From Pyrenochaeta sp. MPI-SDFR-AT-0127 (Eukaryota > Ascomycota > Dothideomycetes > Pleosporales > Cucurbitariaceae): a stretch of DNA of 64,000 bases. This document shows, piece by piece, positions 57,501 through 64,000 of the stretch. Position 1 is the stretch's first letter. Each line of letters begins with the position of its first letter. Made by a program: the position numbers and the translations under genes. The stretch lies in assembly GCA_020747015.1 (NCBI GenBank), contig JAGTJM010000002.1:186001-250000 (forward strand), in the 5' to 3' direction. Under the pieces are notes generated by a model. That model did no database searches, was not told the origin of the DNA, and was given only the letters and a program-made list of their open reading frames with translations.

Positions 57501-57676
57501 AACGTTACAAATAAAAACTCAATCGATCAATCAATCTCCAATCAATCAATCAAATACTTCATTCAATACTTGATTTGCAGCTAAAATTTGGCTGTGGATA
57601 CTTGATTTGATTGAAACTGAATCAAGTGGAAACGGGAATCTATATTTGCAAACTTATTTGATTGTTAGCAACTCTG
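54560..57676 (-). mobile_element. hAT superfamily DNA transposon, 3,117 bp
   Basis: The ends are perfect 19-bp inverted repeats (CAGAGTTGCTAACAATCAA at the left; its complement at the right end), flanked by the ATACAAAG duplication. The single long transposase frame on the minus strand fills most of the element. Both subterminal regions (54580-54720 and 57500-57665) are packed with TTGATT/AATCAA motifs, candidate transposase binding sites. Exact flanks and an open frame imply a recent insertion. Confidence 0.95.
54736..57339 (-). CDS. hAT transposase (Restless-like), apparently intact
   Basis: The frame is open from an ATG at 57477 to 54736 (913 codons). I favour the ATG at 57339 (MPPKSSPRGAKRAAGGVERP), which gives 867 residues and a basic start. 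The N-terminal third has a BED-type finger (CRYCHQRK then HLRMNKPGH). The RNase-H-like core shows DGWTTKGGKRGFFG with the first aspartate and FVLDNAYANDTAVDK with the second. CAPHMLNLVGQAI is the conserved C-x2-H motif. The C-terminus carries the hAT dimerisation block ASSCECERLFSEVGDLLEPK followed by RRKIGSQLLAALQCIRAW. No stop or frameshift was seen, so an active enzyme is plausible. It runs opposite to the host gene. Confidence 0.95.
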   Translation of the reverse strand: MPPKSSPRGAKRAAGGVERPAKRVRVLRGSGTASQPLELLESQAQPPMGPPEGIEPPISRSSPRRVLVAAASQATDERPFESLLRDSMPELAVVAPAEDGSRAATVATADREDSDEELLDQRFMDTFDGIDWARLPRFCKPPRTLKGKKSWVFEHGYRVALLAEIDRTFWICRYCHQRKILDTQGRGCLEVTLSTSSVITHLRMNKPGHRISQRGKVQSVLKGGQRTVYEAAKAGVQIGQDAANALGNFDVQGLRMEFMLWIVDNNHPLRELETPAFRSLVRRINPEAERALWANHQSVSRFAMRLYHCLLPQVVAELSQAVSKIHISFDGWTTKGGKRGFFGVVAHYADASGAVKDLPIALPQLTGAHTGERIAEVVATTLQNFAVDAHKLGVFVLDNAYANDTAVDKLAGLYGFVASHNRIRCAPHMLNLVGQAILFSKDADAYDNNAAEHADEALFMADWRKEGPLGVLLDVISYIKTPQQHELFANFQAIANQEVPTDTQKIFEPVKAVVTRWNSFCSAFERAASLQPAFNAYLNYHIDRVKTADETARLRGNKLPEAPSWMRSDGLSAADWQVVNDYIRVLRPLRAATKRLEGRGKAYRFGAIYEVIPCFEYLLGELEREVKPYGAVDYNAPGAPEDHLAINMRAAWSKARNYYQKLDDSPYYYAAVVLHPYYKRYCDYSWRDKPTWLVANNASFQRLWAAYRPIRTPSPRSKARNSSPNAIDDAIDALLNGELSDDNDDIDEFQRWRHLEPKWTREQFINNGNPVQYWMEMRQNYPNLSRLAIDVMAIPASSCECERLFSEVGDLLEPKRRKIGSQLLAALQCIRAWERAGFKPPSEKVTEQLPDDYIDELYDIDIWEEPQ

Positions 57677-57684
57677 ATACAAAG
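57677..57684. repeat. Right 8-bp target-site duplication (ATACAAAG)
   Basis: Copy of 54552-54559. It ends in the AG that is the original acceptor of the protease intron; exon 2 begins at 57685. Confidence 0.93.
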
Positions 57685-58259
57685 GGAACGGTCAAGGTTC
57701 AGTCACGTTCGGCGGCATAGACACAGCGAAATTCACGGGCCAGCTTCAAGAAGCTCCTCTTGTGCCCGCCAACAATGGCCAAATCCCGTCGTTCGTTGTT
57801 GATTTCAGTTCCATCGAGCTCTCTGGAGACCAAAATGCCAGCTCCAACGTGAACTCGGTCCAACTAACACCAAATGATGGACTTCCTCCAGTGTTGCTGG
57901 ATACTGGTAACCCGTTGGTTAGCATTCCAGAGGAATCAGCACAGGGTCTGGCACGCGCGCTGGGCACGACGTTTGATGTGCAAAATGGCTTTGGCGCAGT
58001 GCCGTGCAACATCGGTAACCAGGGCCAGAAAGTCACCTTTGGATTCAATCGCAACCAGGCTAAGGTCAGCGTGCCTCTGGAGATGCTATTAGTCCCTTCC
58101 ACAACAGTAGGACTCAATGGTCCACCGATGGCGGGTGAAACCAACGGCGGTAATGCCACTGGTAGCAACACATCTGGGAGCGTTGGGACCCAGTCTGACG
58201 GAGACATGGACAATTCGGCTGAAGATGATGCAGAGTCACAAGGGGGTCGAAACAGCACG

Positions 58260-58497
58260 GTTGTTGGTAAAGGGAAAGGCAAAGGCAAAGGTAAAGACCG
58301 AGGCGGCAAAGGCCAGGGGGGCAAAGGCAAAGGCAACCGTCGAGGAGGGAAGAGCAATCGTAGATGCAACAGACGCAACCGTAGAGGCAAATGCAGGAAC
58401 CGCCACCGTACTGGTAATCGAAATGGCAATCGTTTTGGCAATCGCAACGGCAACCGCAACAACCGTAACAACCGTCAATCCCGAGCCATCGCTAGTT
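58260..58497 (+). repeat. Low-complexity coding repeat (KG then NR/NGN-rich) inside the protease
   Basis: Short degenerate repeats of AAAGGC/AAAGGT and CGNAAC/AATGGC code for runs such as KGKGKGKGKDRGGKGQGGKG and NGNRFGNRNGNRNNRNNR. They sit between the second catalytic lobe core and its last strands. The stretch is strongly basic. Confidence 0.8.
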
Positions 58498-58703
58498 CTC
58501 GCCGCATACTCGCTCGTCAAGCCGCTGCTGCGACAGGTCAATGTTTTCTCGCCGTCGACGCATCCAGGAACGGGCTTGCAAGTCTTGGTGCACCCTTCTT
58601 CCAAGCTGCATATGTAGTATTCGACAACGAGCAACAGAGACTGCTGGTAGCACAGGCTGTTGTGAATTCGACTACAACAAACCTTCAATATCTATCTGCT
58701 TGA

Positions 58704-59065
58704 CAGATTTGTGAGAGAGTAGGAGGTGGGAGGGGGATGTTTTTTTTTTTGCCAAGTTTAATAGTATCTTGAAAAAAAGGTGTATGTGGAAAGTACTATT
58801 AGTCTTTGTAGAAATTCGATTTTTTTTTACCCCTGAGATTAGTAGAATTTCAGTGCTGTTTTTAAGAGCGAAGGTGAAGAAGAAGAGAAAGGAAAATCAC
58901 AGGTGGTAGACTTACTAGACTACTTCGTCTCTATTGGACGTTCTGTGAGAAATTTGAGATTCGAGATCTCTCTACTCGAAATGATTTATAATTTTCGATT
59001 CGTTGTTGAAAGGTGAAAACTGGGTATATCATGTACACATCTCCTCATCACTCCACTACATCCTT
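58704..59065. other. Intergenic between convergent genes
   Basis: 362 bp with T-runs (T12 at about 58740; another near 58821). No gene. Confidence 0.6.
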
Positions 59066-60880
59066 CTATCCACAAACCATGCCTTCCTTTGGCTCCTCCA
59101 CAATCTCCGTCTTGCCGCTAGTGTCCAAAACCTGATTCTCCACCCTCCCACCAGGCTCAAGTCCTGCAACCTTGACCGCCTTCTCCTCGACACCATTCGT
59201 CTTCTCAGCTTCCTCTTCCAGCCTCTTTTTCTCTTTTTTACTCATCGTCATGCTGCCCTTCTCAATCGCTTCCTTGGGCAGCGGACGGACGTATGGTTGG
59301 CAGACCCAGTACGGGCGTTTGCAGCGCGCTACTGTGGCAAGGGAGGACTCGTAGGGATCGAGGGTTTGGGCGGGGAGTGCGGCTTCATCCGTGGGCGGAG
59401 GTTGAGCGGCGGAGGACGAGCCATTTGCGGTGATAGCGTGGTCTGCTTCGTATTTGGAGATGCCCTCCTTCACCGCTTTTTCTGTGAGAGCGAGGACGTT
59501 TTCGAATGCATCGATATCGCCTGTTCTGGATCGCGCGAGCGCGTCTCGAACATTGTGGTGCTCTGCAACCAAAGGTCGCAGCAGGTGGAATAAATGTGCT
59601 TGCATGGCTGTGAGATTCGGATTTGAAGTCTTCTCTTTCTTCTTCTCAGACTTGGACATTTGTTTCCTTTTCTTCTTGGGTGGGCCTTCTTCATCGCTTT
59701 CCCCTTTGCCCTTCTCTTGCTCAGGTACTTCTTCTGGGTCGCCGGGCATCCATAGTGGTCTCCGTTGTGGCGGGTCCTGGCCGAGTGCATATTTGTGAAT
59801 AATATCCATGTACCGCCTCATCACAGCATCCATCCGGTATCCACCCTTCCCATCTCGCCCCCGCCAGTACTCTCGGCCTTCTTGTCCGACTGGTGGTGCT
59901 GCAGCGAAAATAGTCGGGTCGTAAAGATTACCCTCTGCGCTCATGACTGCATCTGCGCCCGTTGCTTCCAGGCACGCCGCGATATCTTCATGTTGGAGTA
60001 TATTACCATTAGCGAAAATGACGGTTTCTTTTGGCAAGCTTTCTCTTAAGTGTCGAATCATCGTCCAGTCCGCCAAGCCAGTATTATGTCCTTTTTGCTC
60101 TCTCCGTCGGCCATGCACTGTAATGATGCTCGCACCCGCTTCCAGAATAGTCTGTGCATACTTGAGCGTCTGTTCACGCGTCTCGAGGACCCGCATCTTC
60201 GCTGTTATAGGGACATCCAGCTCTTCATGCACCTTTCGTATCATACTCGCAATGAGATCTGGTTGCTCCTGCAAGAAAGCGCCATACTTTCCCCTCTTTG
60301 CTATTCCCTGCGGACAGCCCAGATTCAGATCCACAGCATCGCAGAACGGCGCAACGTGTTTCGCAGCAGCTAACAGGTCTTCTGGGTCGTTTGAGCAGAA
60401 TTGTACTGTAAGCGGTCTATCAAATGCCGGATTTCCGTCGAGATGTCTTTCTTGGTATGATAATTGTGACATATGATAGTCATCGACGGGTGAAGGGACT
60501 GTGGATTTGAGGGGCTGAAAATGTGCGTCGCGATAGTTGCTTTTCTCCTTGAACATCTTAGAGTGGAACATTGGGGTGTAGGCTAGGAGGGAGTCCTGCT
60601 GGGAGGGCGGAAGGAAGGAGCGCGAAAGCATTCGCCATGCCTGTAGAAACCATTGTGTGAGTTATAGCGTCCACCATATGCGGATGTTGGAGGGTGCGAG
60701 GAGACATACGAACTCTGACTGTTCCACCATTGGCGCAAGCACAAGCTTCGGACTCCCAATACTCTCGTAGAATGCGCGACCATGCAGCTTCCTCCTCTTC
60801 CCCCTCTCCTGTGCCACCCCATTACTCTCCACCTCTCCCACAGCCTCTCCTCGCGCCTCGAGATTTCCCTCAGAAGGCAT
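59066..60880 (-). CDS. DUS1: tRNA-dihydrouridine synthase, Dus1 type (positions 16/17)
   Basis: Two exons (60880-60710 and 60640-59066) joined in phase 0 through a 69-nt intron (GTATGT..CTACAG) give 581 residues. The FMN-dependent enzyme reduces uridine to dihydrouridine in the tRNA D loop. Exon 1 ends with SPKLVLAPMVEQSEF and exon 2 starts AWRMLSRSF, the Dus start block. Further blocks are QFCSNDPEDLLAAAKHVAPF, DAVDLNLGCPQGIAKRGKYG (catalytic cysteine in LGCPQ), ITAKMRVL, ASIITVHGRRREQKG and IFANGNILQHEDIAACLEATG. The C-terminal third is a lysine-rich extension (KKKRKQMSKSEKKKEK, possible nuclear signal) plus a helical part. I chose the ATG at 60880 (MPSEGNLEARGEAVG) for its position. An upstream in-frame start would add about 85 residues. 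Confidence 0.93.
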
Positions 60881-62099
60881 AACGGCAAAGAATCGCCTCG
60901 GCGGCCCAAATGCTCTCTTGGGGGCAATAGCGCCCCCGAAAGCCCTGAGGAAGAGGGAGCGTATGGCTACGAACAAGGATCGTACCGAAGTGCTGGGTAC
61001 CTGTGTCCAATCCTGGCGGAAGGAAATATGGCAAAATGTGGTAAACCTTGCTTGCGCTGGGATGGGTGAATTATTCACACAGCTCATCGCATATAGAAAA
61101 AACGACATTTCAGGTCCCCACAGCCCGCCAGCCAATCGGAGGCCGCCACAACCCCGAGCTGGGCTGCTTTACTCCACAGTCGTGTTGCACCATTTGGGAC
61201 TTGATCGTCATACATATCCACATGTGACGAGCCTTCCTCCTACTCCTGCTACTCCTCCTTTCCTCTTCCCCTTCCTCACATTTTGCTTGGGTCGTTGATT
61301 ATTGCCTCTATTTCGTTCTTGCAAGACTGTTTTCTCGGTGTGCGGGAAAATGCAAGAACTATCAAGAGAATGCCGTCAAGGTACTCCGAATGGTCACTCC
61401 ACTTGCTCATATAGTTTGACACATGATCACGCCATCATGGTGCAGTCTCAGTTCACTGTTAGTCTCAATCACAAGACCCTCAATATCTTCAGCTTAGGGT
61501 TTGGTACTGATCTTCATTGCAGCAGTGAACACTACACCCATTACTCCACTAACGACCAAGGCGGCCACAAATACCAATCTATAGGCCGCGGGAGCCATAG
61601 CCCCAAAACGACACACAAAACGCTAGCACATGAGAGTACTTTGATCAATGCCAGAGAAGCACCGAAGAGAACAAATCGCCAAACGCCACACCAATCACGT
61701 CCTCACTCTGCCTTGAACTCATTCTTCGTCTCGATCGGTCAACTTCACCATTTGGAAGGGACAAGTTCGACAGTCATTAGCTAGATATCTCAGCGGCCGT
61801 AACACAGTTTGCTTCCACGAAGGAAGGGACTGGTGTCTATGAGTGTGCCATATGACACGGCGGAATGAAACGCTAATCCGCAAGGAACACAGAAGACCAC
61901 CCGTTCGTGGTATACAGGACGCCGGTATGATGCAAGTATGCAGATGCTTGAAAGAGCTAGGAAATATGGTAGGGCCGATTGTCTACATGACAAAGGCCGT
62001 CCTGAATTCATCAGGGGTTTGAGCGGACGTGAAATCATGTCCGTCAGATATGATCAAAGTGTGCATATTGAGCTGCTGCCACACGTGGGGAAGACTAAC
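60881..62099. other. Intergenic, no supported gene
   Basis: 1.2 kb between two minus-strand genes. It is pyrimidine-rich near 61230-61300 (TCCTCCTACTCCTGC). A 160-codon frame on the plus strand (61302-61784) has no motif and is not called. Confidence 0.45.
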
Positions 62100-63342
62100 T
62101 CAGAAAGTGCTCCAGTTCCAAGCACCCTGGAAGGACTGAGCAAGGCTGCCGGCTCTCTGGTTTTCAGGTCGCTTGGCCGGCGCGGGTGTCTCGATCGATT
62201 GTGCAGCGTTCAAGCTGCTACCAGAGCTCTCGCTGTTGGTGCGGCTCGATCGCAGATGCTCCCACTCGCGGAAGGAGCTATGGCAGCGATCGCAAGCCCG
62301 ATGCAGAATGCCTTCGGGATGGAAGCGCGCAAGTTCGTCTAGGCGTACCTGGTTTGCCGAGTGCTGCCAGCAGAAGATGCCACCGCACTTTCTGCAGTGA
62401 TGGCGACGTTGGAAGAAACCGAACGGCTCCTGGCAGGACGAGGCGGAGCATACCGAAGTGGAACCATCAGCCTAAAGAGGATGGTTAGTACGATTGGTCA
62501 AGAATTGTTGACGCTGAAAATCAAAGTGGAACGGCAGCCCTGCATCGGGTAAAGCCCCTAGCGTGGGGGAGAGTAGCCATGTGCGACAAAGAAGTGCCGA
62601 TATGAAAGAAGCAAGCAAGCAAGACGTCACACCTGGCGCAGCGACTTCATATCTTCTCTCAATGCGCAGCATCATCGAGCCTGCCATGTTGCACTGTACT
62701 CTCGTTGAGAGAGGATGCAGTAAGAAGCGCTCGGCACATGAGTGGCGCGGACAGCGGATGCTGGCCAGACCAATGCAGCGCTAAAGGGATCCACTCCGAC
62801 ATGTACGTAAGGAGCTGACTACCCTGGCAGCCCTGGGCACGCGACAGGGAAAGATCGATGAGGCTAACAGCGGCATAGGGAACAGAAAAGAAAAAGTAAC
62901 AACATACCTGCCAGTGGTTGCGCGTTATGGGACCGGCAACTGGAGACAGTGGAACATCGTTGTAGAGGCTCTGCATGTCCTCATTGCCAATTTGCGAAAC
63001 TGGCGTCGCGCTGCCGTCGTTGGCACCCTGGCCGAACGGAGCGGCGACAGCCCAAGTGTGGTTGAGCGAAGGCACACCCGAATCGAGTTTTGGCGGAGAC
63101 CTGTTGCCAGGCTTCTCGGTCTTTCGTAGGGCTGCTGGAATGCCGATGGCAGTTCTTGGCTGGTATATGCCCTGATGGCGGGGCAGGGCGATTTGTGTTG
63201 TGCGCGGCGACGTGGGCGAGACGTTGATGGGCATATTCGAGGCCGAGCCCGTGGGCGAGTACTGTGTCGACTTGCGGTAGGCATGGTGTTGGTAGGGTGC
63301 TGTCTGCGGGATGGTGGTGGCGGTGGAGAAGGTGGTGGCCAT
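62100..63342 (-). CDS. FYVE zinc-finger protein
   Basis: Two exons (63342-62908 and 62471-62100) joined in phase 0 through a 436-nt intron (GTATGT..CTAAC..CTTTAG) give 268 residues. The FYVE domain covers about 144-210: W-Q-A-D at the splice junction (NHWQ|ADGST), then C153 and C158, the basic FFQRRHHCRKCGGIFC patch and LHRACDRC. Zinc ligands are C153, C158, C171, C174, C179, H182, C205 and C208. The RRHHCRKCG box binds phosphatidylinositol 3-phosphate, so endosome or vacuole membranes are likely. The N-terminus is S/T/P-rich and disordered (STQYSPTGSASNMPIN). The start MATTFSTATTIPQ at 63342 is the first ATG in frame. A further in-phase upstream exon (63991-63908) joining at 63576 is possible. 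Confidence 0.85.
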
Positions 63343-64000
63343 GTTGGCGGCGGTGGGTGAAGGAGGACGAGTTCTGCTGGGACTCTGGGCGGCGATGAAG
63401 GGTTGGTAAGGAAGGATTCGCAGCGATAAGGGCGAGACCAGCGGTGAGGGTGCTGGGTTGGTGTGCAGTGCTTGTGGAATGGATGCGAGGTTGGAAAAGG
63501 CAGGAAGGGCAGCAACCGCGGCGAACGGATCAAGACGCAAGCAGTGCCTTTGCAGCCGTGGGACTGTGGACGCTCGCTGTCAGTCGGTGACAGGCGGCGT
63601 GTGGCTCGTCGAAGTGTTTGAGGTTGGGTGTCAATTGGTCGCTGACGTACAGGAGCGCGATAAGACGGGAGCAGTGATACTGTGCACAGCAGACGCCGGG
63701 GCCACAATGTCGACCGTCAGTCAGTCAGCGGCGCATGGCTGGCGATAAGGCGATATGGAGGTGATTGTGGGATTGCGCTGGGACAGAGGGCGGCGAGGGC
63801 GCAGGAACGAGTGAGTGTCGCGTGGGTTGCGGAGGAATACCTGGGGTGAGGCTCTGGGGGGGAGATTCGGTGAATTAAGGCCAGCGTCGCTGCTAATAAT
63901 TACCTACAGCGGACTGAAGGCGAGGGTCCGAACTAGCCTCGCCCGAACTGGGGGGAGATGCCGGGCTATCATCGGCGGTTGAACCGGCCATGGTTGATCA
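63343..64000. other. Upstream region of the FYVE gene; possible first exon
   Basis: On the minus strand, an ATG at 63991 opens 28 codons (MAGSTADDSPASPPSSGEAS) ending at a GTAGGT donor at 63907. An acceptor CTGACAG before 63576 would join in phase to the FYVE frame, giving a 374-residue protein. The 331-nt intron this needs is long for the window, so I leave it as a possibility. It could also be the first exon of a separate transcript. Confidence 0.35.

Larger units (their letters stand above)
53857..58703 (+). pseudogene. Secreted aspartic protease gene interrupted by a hAT transposon in its intron
   Basis: The exons are 53857-54508 and 57685-58703. Joined in phase 1 they give a 556-residue pepsin-like protease. 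A signal peptide (MALKELSVLTIILLLSSHDV, cleavage near LAQA) leads into the first lobe with D74 in DTGSSD. The second catalytic aspartate is D290 in LLDTGNPLVS. The end, LGAPFFQAAYVVFDNEQQ, is the usual C-terminal block. Residues about 410-489 are an unusual basic K/G then N/R-rich insert. Without the transposon the intron would be 51 nt (GTAAGT..CTAAC..ACAAAG). The hAT makes it 3,176 nt, with the acceptor copied at both ends. Whether the gene still works depends on splicing. If the left acceptor copy is used, reading enters the element and stops after about 11 codons, losing D290. Confidence 0.82.

Noticed and set aside
61302..61784. 160-codon plus-strand frame between Dus1 and FYVE genes
   Set aside because: No motif; composition rich in H, S and T as expected from random reading of this DNA; no splice partner.
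62173..62488. Plus-strand frames over the FYVE zinc-finger exon
   Set aside because: They are shadows of the minus-strand FYVE exon, whose zinc ligands are conserved.
1..64000. CRISPR array, rRNA, operon structure or ribosome binding sites
   Set aside because: None was seen; the sequence is fungal nuclear DNA with spliced genes.

Overview
The window is eukaryotic nuclear DNA from a filamentous ascomycete (Pezizomycotina). Genes are compact and carry one to five introns of about 45-85 nt with GT..CTRAY..AG signals. It holds fungal-specific families: HET, Zn2Cys6 regulator, PAN3, Est1-like, fungal FYVE and a Restless-type hAT. PAN3, adenosine kinase and the ZNF511-like protein look like Dothideomycetes (Pleosporales); this placement is an inference from remembered family appearance, not a search. 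I found most gene structures by joining reading frames at splice sites whose phases agree.

Layout. 1-30 kb is mostly core genes: a sulfotransferase-like 3' end, an unrecognised four-helix membrane protein, a RING-H2 protein, an unrecognised 642-aa protein, PAN3 (mRNA deadenylation), a FAF2/Ubx2-like UBX protein (ER-associated degradation), a small lectin-like protein, adenosine kinase, a HET-domain protein and an Est1/SMG7-like protein. Two intron-containing tRNA genes lie in gene-free stretches. tRNA-Asp(GUC) at 6.4 kb is ordinary. tRNA-Thr(UGU) at 20.4 kb folds into a complete 72-nt cloverleaf only if an 11-nt anticodon-loop intron and a second, 58-nt D-arm insert are both removed; that insert looks like a spliceosomal intron.

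30-45 kb: a ZNF511-like zinc-finger protein, an unrecognised two-exon protein and an epoxide hydrolase. These are followed by a likely sugar-utilisation cluster: a GH35-type beta-galactosidase, a Zn2Cys6 regulator and a divergently transcribed MFS sugar transporter sharing a 303-bp promoter with a CGG-N7-CCG site. A secreted serine beta-lactamase-like hydrolase lies beyond it.

45-54 kb is gene-poor. It contains a two-exon gene for a 104-aa secreted protein with 12 cysteines in two tandem modules (effector-like) and possibly one tiny two-exon ORF. At 53.9-58.7 kb a secreted aspartic protease is interrupted by a 3,117-bp hAT transposon with a long open transposase frame. The element sits exactly at the 3' end of the protease intron, and its 8-bp target duplication copies the splice acceptor. 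59-64 kb returns to core genes: tRNA-dihydrouridine synthase Dus1 and a FYVE zinc-finger protein.

The most unusual observations are the doubly interrupted tRNA-Thr, the hAT at an intron acceptor, and the tandem-module cysteine-rich secreted protein.
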